DNA of 64,000 bases from Escarpia spicata (lineage: Eukaryota; Annelida; Polychaeta; Sabellida; Siboglinidae): NCBI GenBank assembly GCA_963995525.1, contig OZ023218.1, forward strand, positions 46,862,314 through 46,926,313, in the 5' to 3' direction. Within the stretch, counting starts at the first letter, position 1. Every line of letters starts with the position of its first letter. A program made the translations under genes and the position numbers. The notes below the pieces were generated by a model, which worked only from the letters and a program-made list of their open reading frames with translations, had not been told where the DNA came from and searched no databases. Positions 48,362 to 59,424 of the stretch are shown here, piece by piece.

Positions 48362-48909
48362 GATATGTCTGTTATCAAACATCTACAAATCACTCACAAA
48401 TATGCTAACGAAGAGTCTAGAGAAGACACTCAACGAAAACCAACCACAAGAGCAAGCAGGATTCAGAAGCTGGTACTCAAACACAGACCACGTCCACGTA
48501 GTAAACCAACTGAAGGAGAATTGCCGAGAATATAATATCCCGCGCTGCAACGGGTTCATCGACTACGAGAAGGCTTTCGACTCCGTGCAAACTCAAGCAA
48601 TACTGACTTCGCTTCAGAAACAGGGGATAGAAGACGTGTACATCGAACTCCTGAAAGACATCTACACCAACACCTTGATGACAGTCCACCTACACAAAGA
48701 AAGCAACAAGATCAACATCAAGAGGGGAGTATGACAGCGTGACACAATATCGCCCATTCTGTTTACAGCCACACTCGAAAGCATATATCGAAAACCAGAG
48801 GCTGGAGGATTGGATATCTCGGTCATCCTCGCTTCGCCGACAACATACTCGTATGCGCTACTGCACCACAAGAACTAACAAATACTGGACGAGCTAGCTG
48901 ATGAAATCG

Positions 48910-48910
<1 letters not shown>

Positions 48911-48992
<82 letters not shown>
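48911..48992. repeat. (TA)n microsatellite inside the RTE remnant
   Basis: A perfect (TA)n run of about 80 bp that replaces part of the RTE reverse transcriptase coding region. Confidence 0.95.
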
Positions 48993-48995
<3 letters not shown>

Positions 48996-49554
48996 CGTTG
49001 GAAGCTACGTCTACCTGGGATACAGCATCAGATACAAAACAAAAACCAATATATTCAAAGAAGATTCACGGCCGGTTGGACAGAATTCGCCAAACACCGC
49101 GACATCGTCAAGGGTAACTTTAGAACCTGCATGAAGAGACAAGTCTACAATTTATGCGTACTTCCAGCAATGACATATGGCGCGGAAACATGGACATTCA
49201 TCAACCTGGCAAAGAACAAGCTAGCCGCCTGAGTGATCGAACAAATCAGAAGACAGAAGTGGACATGGGATAGGCACATCAGTAGGCTACGAGATAACCG
49301 ATGGACATCGCGTATCACAACCTGAAGATCTTACCTAGGGAAACGATCTAGAGGAAGACCGGCGAGACGGTGGAGAGACGATAACCGTTTTATGGACTTC
49401 AAATGTCCACTGTATTGTGTAGGAGTGTGTAAATTGTAACTTTATTAAGACCAAACGCTGCCCAATTTAACCTATGGTAATTAAGTTTGCAACAACAGCA
49501 ACAACAACACCAACAAAGACGGCAACGACAAAGAAAGACACAACAAAAGCGGCA

Positions 49555-52500
49555 ATGCTGAAGATTGTTTATCGCTTCCAGATGGTCGACGCTGGACTCC
49601 TGCTCGTCTGCTGCGCCTGCGTGTTTGCTGGCGAAGGCGAAGCTAAGAAGTGGTCTCGGCCCACACCGCTACCACCGACGGTTGATGAGCTGAGCGAACT
49701 ACTGCAGGATGCCTACGAGGCATATACGATGACGGCCATCAAGTCGACGACGGGAGGCGAGGTGGTGACCCTGAAGAGCCGTGTGGCGACACTGGCCCGT
49801 CAACTCGTCATGCAACAACTGTTCATGGAGGAGCGAGTGCGCTCAGACGGCGACTCCGGCATCAAACAGGTACGGCATCGCGTTTATGTGTCATTGTCAG
49901 TAGCTGGTTACCGCACGAGAACGTTGTCTGTATTTCCTCTTTACGACTACACCGCGAAGGTACAGTAGGGGTACGCTGACCACGCAAATGACCGCTTTAT
50001 TTATAAAAAAAATTGTATATGGCAAATCGCCAATTCGGCGTGATACGTATTTCTTATAATAACATTTCGGAGCGAAATTGGTCCGATGTTCGTGTGTTGT
50101 ATTGTTCGTGTGTTGTGTTGTTCGTGTGTTGTATTGTTGCTCTTCGGCGATTTCCGTCCCATGTCTTTGTTATACTTGACATCTCATTTTCTGCTAATGT
50201 CTCGGTTTTCTGTAGTTCAATTTTATTCATTTATTTTAATTTTAATATATTTCTTTTGCATTGTCTATTCGTTAAGTCATCCCTCTTCTTTTTATTTGGT
50301 TTCGGCACCCTTATTCTGTTCATTTGTTTTAGACGTCGTTAACATGAATAGTAGGTTGTCATCCTAATCCTGTATATTTGTTTTAGTCAACGTTATCATG
50401 TATATGTGCTAGCGAATTTTATCTTGTATATTTGATTTAGTCACTATTATTCTGCATATTTGGCTTAGTTGTCCATCTCCTGTGTATCCCATTTAGTTAT
50501 CCATCTTCTGTGTATTTGATTTAATCATCCATATATTGCGTATCTTCATAATTCTCCGTATTTCATGTTAACATTGTTGCATCGAATATTTCCAACTCGA
50601 CTCTCACTTTCATATATAGGGTCGACTAAAACAAGCTTTACGCACCACGATTGTTTCATTTGTATAATTCTTACTGCAACTACACTTCTGCGAAATTTCC
50701 GTTTTCGGGCCATAATTATATTGATATTTTGCTTGACCTGGCGGACATCACATACCCGCCTAACATAACACAAAATAAGAAAGATGGTATGCCGAAATAA
50801 GTATTTATCGCTGGCAGTGGGGAAGCACCATGGAAGCAGAGAAACTTACAAAAACTTTAATTAAAACTCTTGCCTTGATAAAATAATTATTAAATTATGA
50901 ATGCTATTTTTCAGACATCTATACGATATTCGCAAATCTTTTTTTGCCGTTGTTCATCCGCAGGTGCGACATCATTACGAGGGCACTCGACCGTATCACT
51001 CGGCATCACACACGGGCACAACCGTCGCCTCGATCCACGACCACTCTAACAACATCCGCACGGTCGGTCTAGGTGAGTTCGTTGCCGTACTCAACGGCGT
51101 CGAATTCCGCACCCGACACAACGACTACGGCCTCCGGATGCCGAGCAGGAAAAGTTCTAAGTACCACGAAGTCGAGGACATTCCATTCCCCGAAGTTCCA
51201 CCCGAAGTGGTTCAACATCACGACATCACCGATCAGATCACGGAGATGCGAGAGTGGTTTAAGGCTTGGAAGAAGCGCGACCATTCGAAGAGAGACTATC
51301 GCAAGTACTTCAAGGCAAATCTGTGTTACTTGGAAGGCGCGTGGACCATCTCTGACAAGTTGGAGGAGTCGTTCTTCAGCGACCGTCATTTCCTGGATGC
51401 TACTTCCTGGTTCGATCTCCAGGAGAAGGTTCGGTATACGTCATACACGGGCGGCAAGAGCAACCCGGAGAACTTCAGCTACTTACCGACGACCATCATG
51501 AACATGATCAATGGTACCTTGCCACAGATTGCCCAGTGGAACTACCGTATCGTCTGTCATCCACTCAAACGTGACCTGCCATTGAACCGCTTCCGGGTCG
51601 TTGACGACCTGATGGCCCGGATGACGAACAAAAAAACCTTGAAAGAACACGAGAACACGAGGGCAGCTCGCTATACCCTCAATCCTTGATGAGCTGATGG
51701 CCGAGATCCCAGGCAAGAACAACTACGGCGCCAAACTGTACGACAACGCCTTTGGCACGATGACCTACCCATACAACTCGACCAACAACAAGAAGTTGAA
51801 CGTCGGATTCTACTATCGGTGGACACGAGTCGAGTCCAAGGACGCTATGGGGCGCACGAAACGACATCGCGGCTTTGCGGACGAGAATCTCTTTATGGCG
51901 ATGACGACACAACCGAAGGTGGCCGGAGTTGAATTGAGTGTGTGCAAGGGCAGGCGTAATAGAGAGTGTACGCGGTGTGACCAGAAGTGGACATACGCCA
52001 TCCCGCTGGAGATTGTCTACACGACGCCGCTACTCAAATGGAATCCTTACGAAATCGAGTACAAAGGAGACAAACGTTCGCCACTTGGCAGAACTGTCAA
52101 CGCAGGCGGGCGTTGGGGTTCGTACCGGAAGAAATCAAAAGCTTTCAATGGCACCAATAGTAAACTCTACTACCAAACCCCGTACGAGTTCTTCGGGAGC
52201 GGAGAACAAGGGTCGTCTTCTGCCGATACAGTCAAGCTCCAGGCAGGTGTCCTCGATCGAGCCGGTCGGATGCACAAGGTGAAAGCTTCCGGTACCCGAA
52301 TCATGCTGCCCTACATCACCGGCATCGGGTCAATTCGTACGCGCTACCCGATCATGCCCGTGCACGGCGAAGGCAGCGGCGTGTGGAAGGAGCTGGAAGC
52401 GCTCAAGGACATCGTTCTGTCGCCGATAAAGTACACGCACATGTTCCGGGAGAATTGGCGCAACGAGACAAGCAAGGGCATCATGCTTCTGACAGGCAGG

Positions 52501-52758
52501 GCTCAAGGAGACGGACACGTCCACCGCGTCGTGTTGAGTGCCGACGAATTTGGCATGGCCAAGTTGGGTAAGAACATGGTGGTTGAGAGCGAGGAGACGA
52601 AGGGTCACTACCACGAGATGTGGGTCCGCATGCGAAACAACGGTCGTTTCATCATGACCAAGTGCGACGGCGCAAAATACTGCTCCGATGGGCACGACAG
52701 AAACATGGCTGTTGCACCGCCTAAAGACGTCGACGAAGCCAACGCCGGAATGATGTAA
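49555..52758 (+). CDS. Large putatively secreted protein of unknown function (two exons, one frame break)
   Basis: Exon 1 is 49555-49869 (the ATG at 49582 is an equally good start). It encodes a signal peptide with hydrophobic core GLLLVCCACVFAGEG and a helical, charged stretch ending SGIKQ. Exon 2 is 50964-52758, joined in phase by GTACGG and a CAG acceptor, and ends in TAA. Total length would be about 702 residues. The frame shifts by one base between 51643 and 51687: frame one stops after ENTRAARYTLNP, while the next frame resumes with IPSILDELMAEIPG. The protein is rich in Tyr, Trp, Asn and His, with phrases such as PLEIVYTTPLLKWNPYEIEY, YQTPYEFFGSG and RYPIMPVHGEGSGVWKELE. Near the C-terminus two short units, GHVHRVVLSADEF and GHYHEMWVRM, look like a repeated His-x-His hairpin, followed by CDGAKYCSDGH; metal binding is possible. 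It is clearly GC-richer than its surroundings. I do not recognise a named family; similar uncharacterised proteins may occur in marine invertebrates. Confidence 0.75.
49870..50963 (+). other. Intron of the secreted-protein gene
   Basis: T-rich and AT-rich sequence with no internal coding signal. TTCGTGTGTTGTRTTG is repeated three times at about 50090-50140. Confidence 0.7.
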
Positions 52759-53160
52759 ACAGCAGAGTAACAGTTTAGCTACGCGTACGAACTAAACCAA
52801 CACTAAGAGTTTTAATTTGATATATTAGAGCTCCGTTTTGGTAGTTTCTGTACTTCAATTTATTGACAATTCTGGAGTGAACAAGATGACGCCATGTTGC
52901 AAAATGGCCGTTTACTGATTGCGATTTGTGTCAGCAACTTAGACACTGCATAGCATATACCCAAACGGGTTCTTTTACATATAACACTTTGTTCTTCTAA
53001 TACAATGTATAGCATTCTTTCTCTACGCGTGCTTGAAGTGTTCATACATTTACTGCCCGGGCTTGCGCACTATACTAGTCACATATGCATTTTGTTCAAT
53101 CGAAACATGTAACGGGCAAAGCTTTAGTCACCCCCTAATTTCGTTTGTTCGTTTTTCCCA

Positions 53161-53166
53161 AATAAA
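53161..53166 (+). other. Poly(A) signal of the secreted-protein gene
   Basis: A canonical AATAAA about 400 bases after the stop codon, in a T-rich setting with downstream TTTTGAG. Confidence 0.5.
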
Positions 53167-53199
53167 CGTTTTGAGTCTGAATATATGTATTTTATGATA

Positions 53200-54548
53200 T
53201 TTCTTTCATCATACTTACTGCACGGTAAACACTTTGTCGAGATCACTGTCTTAACAATTTTTTATCTACCAAGTGACAAGTATTTCAGAAAACACAACTG
53301 TGATTAAGCGGTTTACTTAATTTTTTGATATGCATTACTTCTGTGGGTGGCCTTTCTCGTGACTGAGACAATTGGGCGGTGATCAATTCGCCGTATTCAA
53401 AGTCTCTCTCCTGCCAGACCCCTAGGACCAATCGCCTCTTTATACGTTCATTTGTTTCTGTGGACCATTGGCCTCTTATTTATCATTGGCTTCTGATCGA
53501 CAAATTGGCGATCTACTTAAAGGGATTCTTTGTAAGCTAATATGCATTCGAGGTGTACTGTATCAAAACGTATTAATTTCCCATAAGTTCTTTCTCTGCT
53601 ACTTATGTCTTGCATGTTTATGCATAATTTGCCAAAAAACAGTTGTGTTTACACGAATCATTTTGAGCTTGCTGCCACGTGGATGATTAATTCTGCAGCC
53701 AGCGTATAGGAAGTGTAGGAAGAGTATGCACTGTTTAGTTACCCTGCTTCCCAATACCGTCAGCCGAGTAACGTTTCGATTAAATAGAATTATAACGTCC
53801 GCTAACGCGGACGGCTGCCGTCGGTGTCGGCTGCCGCTGGGACTGTCACTGAGTCTGTCGAGCCTCAACTACAATAACTAACATAGCCTTAGGCAAAGGT
53901 CTCGTCTTTCTAGTTAATAAAACTCCATTGTCCAATATTTGACATGCAGTGAACGAAAATGCACGCTAAAATATCAGTATAAGCAACCATAGATGATTAA
54001 CCTGGTCGTGGATGTAGTTTGTTTGCCTAAATCTGGGATTTGGGTATGTGTGTCGACTACGGGTCTTGCCTTTCCAAATTCCAGTCAGCCGTTTTTTAAA
54101 AGTCCCCGTTTCCCCACTTATTTGAACGGAAACATAAAAATGTCAGATTCGTACGTTCATAGACTGTTTTTAATGCTACAGCTACGATTGCCAGTAAACC
54201 TGGCTGGCATGTCAGCATACAATGTAAACATTTTAGGTTAGTAGTACGCAATACCATGTTGCCACGGAATTTTGCGATGCACGAATTTTAGACACCAGCA
54301 GATCTGCACTCTAGTATACATAAGTTTTTATCCATGAATGTATTATTAAAAATCTAATAATATATCAGATCAAGTTGCGCTGCTTCATGTGAATAGCACA
54401 TTTGATAATAATAGTATTTGATAAAAACTAATTAAACATGTAATTTTGACATGTTACTTTACTGTTATTGTACACTTTTCACGAGAATGGCCCATATGTA
54501 TAATTATATACAACATTAATTATTTGAGCAAGAATAAAGGAAAATATA
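53200..54548. other. Gene-free stretch
   Basis: No gene was recognised. A GC-rich patch at 53790-53850 holds a small perfect hairpin, CGTCCGC-TAAC-GCGGACG (53796-53813), and further GGCTGCCG repeats. Confidence 0.5.
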
Positions 54549-54732
54549 CAGTGCACTCTGGATAAGGTCGAACTTCCAGGGACCCATGACAATACTGATA
54601 AGTGGAATTTCTGATAACTAGAAAGTTATCAGAAGGTCCCCTTATTGGGACCTTTGCCCTGGACCGAGGAAAAGATTGATTTAATTTAGCAAAAATTCAC
54701 TTATGTGAGTTCAAGTTATCTGGAGTGCACTG
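54549..54732. mobile_element. Pogo/Tigger-like MITE
   Basis: The 184-bp element begins CAGTGCACTCTGGATAAG and ends CTTGAA/GTTATCTGGAGTGCACTG in inverted orientation, with TA at both flanks (54547-54548, 54733-54734). CAGTG ends with a TA duplication are typical of pogo/Tigger-type elements of the Tc1/mariner superfamily. It has internal complementary stretches (GGGACC/GGTCCC, TTATCAG/CTGATAA) and no ORF. Confidence 0.8.
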
Positions 54733-55029
54733 TATATGACCAATGCATACAGGTAATTATGTAGAAGCAAATTAAAAGTTGGCCAAAGTAATGGATTGGG
54801 ATTTTAGTCTGACTGAATCAACATAACAACGTTCTCTTGTATTTCTTTTCCATTTAGCCAGCTGTACACTTGGATAAGTCCCAATAATCCAATATATAAA
54901 CTGAATTAATCTGCACAGTGTTGATGTAGTTAACTCATATGTAGGCTCAGTTTCCTAAATTCAACTTTGTTTATTTGCAGGAACATTGGAAATAGCTGAG
55001 CTGATGGAAAGAGGGAATTGATGAGCTCT

Positions 55030-55330
55030 ACTTAACACTGCCATTAATTGGACAATGGGTCACCTGACATAAGATGATGTTTGACTTTGTTCTGCCCCAT
55101 TCTGTTCTGGGAAGTTGTACCTCATTTCGAGTTTCAAATAGGTGTGTGCATCTGATAGCTTTGTGTATCAAAATGCATAGCAGTGCTATTAATAGGACAA
55201 TATGTTAACTGACATAGTAGTGAAGAAGAAGCCTGACTTTGTTCTGCCACATTAATTCCGTGTTGCTGCTGGGAGTATGTACATCAATACGCTTCAAATG
55301 GATTTGTGCAATCGATCGATTTGTGCATCC
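55030..55330. repeat. Diverged two-copy direct repeat, about 150 bp apart
   Basis: The segment around TTAATTGGACAATGGGTCA...TTGACTTTGTTCTGCC at about 55044 recurs with changes at about 55191. The spacing and mismatches suggest an old tandem duplication in otherwise featureless AT-rich DNA (54733-56780). Confidence 0.5.
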
Positions 55331-56861
55331 AAATGCACATCATCCCGTCATGTTGAAAAGTAGGAGTACTTAATAACATTTATGCGTTCTTATGCTCATC
55401 ATGTTTGGATTGTGTTCTACAGCATATTCTTCAAAATTTGTTGAAACAAGTTTGTGTTAAGTGAATTATACTGGGAGTAGTGTATAAAAAGGTGTCAACA
55501 AAGTTGCTTCTACAATAATTTTGAAAATTCATAAAATATAAATGTTCAACAACATTCAAAATGTCTTATGGATCTTCTTGAGCTAAATACACCAATGGTG
55601 ACTGAAAACAGTTTTTTAGAATATGCGTTACTTTTAAAGTTTTGTAATTTTATAACTTTATTTCCATCATACAATGGCCATTTTATTTGTTATCGAAACG
55701 GGAGTTCGACAGAAACAAATTCAATATCTTTTACTCTAAATGATGGACAGAACAAATAATTATTGCACTCCCAATACAAAATAAAATAAGTTTTTACACT
55801 GATGCAACATATTTTAATATTTTGTCGACAATAATGTTGTGCACCTTATAGGTCTACATTTTTTTCAAACTAAAACTAAGTAGAATGAAACATTACGTAG
55901 ATAGAAAAGTTCATAACCACCTACCCTACTTTAATACTATAAATTACGTTACTGATGTGGTATGTATTTATACTGCTTATGGAAATAGCAGCTGGATTTA
56001 TGGTGCAAATATAATGGTTTCATTATTGAATATTTCTCGGCTTCAGTAAGTTTCTGTTATCTAAATGTTTCATTAAAACTTCACTTCAAAATGTATGGTC
56101 AGATGTACCTAGTGAAAAATGAACATGATAGTACCATAGTTTTTATATTCCAACAAAAACAATGCCAATCATTCAATATGACATCGGCGTCGCCATCGCC
56201 GCGGGGATGATCGGCGGCTTCATGCATGGAGGTGGTGTTTTTTCTTTTAAATCAATCCGTCTGTCATGAACCGTTGCCATGTTCATTCTCCGTTTATTCC
56301 ATATATTTTCCTTCTTTACTTTAGTGAATCTGTGACATAAACAGCAGCTGGTCCACGTTTCATTTTGGTAATTTTATCGGTCACGACTCATTCGCATTGC
56401 GGTGGCTAATCCATATACACACACACATGTTGATGACGTATTTCTTGCATCTATTAACTCGGCGTAGCTAATCGAAGTCTGACGGACATTCCCGAATATT
56501 CATGAGCATGCCTTATACGGATTGTGAAGGTGGGCCCAAAGTAGAAACTCCGCATACGCAGAGTTATTTTTTCGATATATTGTCAGGGTCATTAGTGATT
56601 AATAAAACATAATTCTAATGTAATAAAGGCATAGAATTACATGAAATAATCATATTAACAGGATTACCTAATAATTGCGTACATTACAAAGAAATACAAA
56701 TTCTCAAAGAATCCCTTTAAATAAACAAAGGTAGTTATTTCGTGTTATTTAGACATTCGCCAGAGGGCGCCACCTTTACGAATTTAAGTTACAAAATATT
56801 GTAATAGTAACAAAAGAATGCATGTTGTCGCCGTTGCATTCCATTGTAAATAACACCTACC

Positions 56862-57041
56862 TGACCAGTCAACTTACGACATCGTCTGTAGCAGTGGTCG
56901 TTCAAAGTGCGAATAGTTTCCTTTTGCCTACCGCTGCACCATATAGTTGTATTTCGGGTTAATCCAGATTTGGCTGGAAATGACGCAGCGCGACAGTTAC
57001 GTCTCTTCCCTAGACGTGTTACACTGATCCCGACGTACATC
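56862..57041 (-). other. Weak candidate first exon
   Basis: On the minus strand an ATG at 57038-57040 opens a frame (MYVGISVTRLGKRRNC...) that meets a near-perfect donor, CAG|GTAGGT, at about 56861. The segment is richer in CpG than its surroundings. The peptide is not recognised and no downstream exon was found, so it may be a 5' UTR exon or chance. Confidence 0.25.
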
Positions 57042-59424
57042 GTGCCTTAACCGCAGTACGTCCAGAAATGCGACGACAACACCGAGGTATTATTGCAAGC
57101 CCAACAAATCACCCGAGTTGTGTAGTTCCTTTAACTTTCCTCAATTACATAGCAATTGGAAATTATTTGATCACGTGTACAGGAGCAATTCATTAGCATG
57201 CAAGCCATCTACTGCATTGAAATGGTATTATTACGTTGCGTTTTTGAGAATTTAATCAACAATCTTTACTGTTCAAATGCACTATAATATTAAAAGGCTT
57301 CGTCTCCCCGATTCATTTTTATAGTAACACATTCGTGTGTGTGCTTTTTTGAACGATGACTGTTGCCTCCAAAACATGAATTCTCACCCAAAACACACCA
57401 TAATATTACAAACTCTGAGCAACAGTTCTATCCGTTCAATTTCAATATGGCATATCACAGAGTGACCCTGCTTCCTTATTCAAATGCTTTGGTCCAAGTG
57501 TTTATCATCACCAAAGAATCATGTCCCACGTAATCAATACACGAATCCATAGCAGTCGTAGCGTACCACTTATGCCGTAACTTACCTACGTTCATGACAT
57601 AATACGCCACAAGTTATGTTCTTATTGTTCTTGTCTATATTTACTTACTCGAGGTGTTCCTTTGACTTTCCCGCATTATTCATTCACTTACACGATTCAT
57701 AGTGTAGCAATTATAAATGCGCAGGATACAATCTTACATAAATTCACCCGTTTGCAAAATAACTCACAAGTGAAGTGGATTAGCAACCTTAAATTATAAA
57801 TTACACTTTCGACCTTAACCGATGATTTTTGTGTGGCATTTCTTTCCTGCTCCAAAATAAACAAATCGTATAGATATAAACGAATCTGAAATAAACATAA
57901 CAGAACATGCAATCATTAAATAATTACCTTTATTAAAAACAAGTAATACATAGATTAGTAATACATAGATTCCACGCACATGGCTTTCACCTACACACGG
58001 GACTCCGTCTAAGTGGAACCTGTATGACAACACTAGTGACTGATGTTATGCATCACAGGGAAGTAACCAACCATTGATAAGCAAGTGATTAATGGTAGCG
58101 GATTTTACATTCGCCAGATGGAGCCATGTATCATGAATTACACTACGGCCATGTAGCAGTTCGACCTTTACCTTAAAAAGGTGCTGGTCAGCCGGACGAG
58201 CAACTTCAAAAGTGAAATTACGGGTAGGGATTTTGCCAAATTACACGAGAAAAAAAACGGCACAATGCGCCAGCGCTAAACGCCTGCAAAACAATATCGA
58301 AAAATATACAGCTATATTGCCAGCTGATAATGATTTAATTGTACATATGTGTCAGATAGGAGTTATCCTCTAAGGATACATGTTGTCAATAAAAAATGTA
58401 GCTTTATGACTTGACCATGATGACCAGGATTATTGGCTGATAGACAGTAAAACCCTTCATAGCCCTTCCACAGCGTGTCCAAAGCCAGATGTGTATGATA
58501 TAGACATCTGGTGTCTCCTATGCATGTTGGCATCCAGATGTCACCCTTCTGCTCTGATGCAGCAGCAGTCTCGGTAAGAGTGATTGCGGTAGAAAATGTA
58601 CAATGTGTACAAAGTGTACAGAGTGTACAGAGTGTACAGAGTGTACAAAGTGTCGAGCAATGCTGACTCGGTCGACGAGCTTGAGATGCTTCATTGCTTT
58701 CTCATGTAGGCCAACTGCAAACACTGCACAATGTACGGAAATTATATCGTCGGGCATGTCTTCCTGTGTACGGAGTTTGGCATTAGCTCAGGCTAAGTGT
58801 CAATCGTTACTACCTTTGCGAGCTTTTATAGTAGCATGTGTTAAAGGTTACGTAACGACTAAACATTAAGCTGTTAACGCCAGAGTGATGGCTTTAATTA
58901 ACTTTGTCGCGTCAACGATAAGCTTGATACTACCGAAAATGTCCCCGGTCCGATTTGAAATAGAAAATTTTTGTTTTTTACGAATGTAGATATGTTGAGG
59001 TTCTTGGAACAACCATTCTTCTCATCCAATCTCCCCATGGATTAGTGCAATAACAATTCAAGTTAAAATATTTTTTTTTACAATGTGTCCTACGTCATCT
59101 GCCACCTTGTCTTACTAAATGTAACTTAATACACTAAAAATCAACATTTAAGAAATGAAAATGGTGCCTAGTTCAAAGTGAGACTTTTTTGGCAACGGCA
59201 CGTAAAACATTAGCTAATATGCACATTGTTTAACATCAGAGTGGTGTCATAGCAAAATACGAATTCGTTTTGCTGATGTGCAAATAAGAGAAATGGTCAA
59301 AGTTGCTTGGTGTCCAAAAGCTCCTATTCTTAAATCAGAGAAGCTATTCCATTTATTTTGTACTAGGCCCTTGTCATACACTGTACAACAAAGGGGGCCG
59401 TCTAAACAGAACATGTCGCTCTTG
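57042..59424. other. Gene-free stretch
   Basis: No gene was recognised. It includes the 9-bp repeat at 58597-58650 listed separately. Confidence 0.5.
58597..58650. repeat. 9-bp tandem repeat (TGTACARAG)6
   Basis: Six copies of TGTACAGAG or TGTACAAAG. The unit length is a multiple of 3, so short frames on both strands stay open through it. Confidence 0.9.

Larger units (their letters stand above)
45160..49395 (+). mobile_element. Degraded RTE-type LINE, split by a nested LINE insertion
   Basis: The left part (45186-45393) encodes the start of an RTE-type reverse transcriptase: KNGKASGNDHVNIETLKAGD, then ILKKGNRKDLKN and a TAG where Tyr is expected. The right part resumes exactly in register after 48361: CLLSNIYK, KTLNENQPQEQAGFR, then FIDYEKAFDSVQTQAILTSL and KINIKRGV followed by TGA. 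Later pieces (AGWTEFAKHRDI, LCVLPAMTYGAETW, RGRPARRWRDD) reach the C-terminus. A (TA)n tract at 48911-48992 interrupts the middle, including the expected FADD region. Stops and indels make it inactive. No apurinic endonuclease part was recognised upstream of 45160, so it is 5'-truncated. Confidence 0.85.

Noticed and set aside
48402..48734. 110-codon frame MLTKSLEKTLNENQ as a cellular gene
   Set aside because: It is the reverse transcriptase of the split RTE element.
51069..51389. Antisense and alternative-frame ORFs of 106-142 codons over the secreted-protein gene
   Set aside because: GC-rich coding sequence leaves shadow frames open; only the chosen frame has signal peptide, intron phase and protein-like composition.
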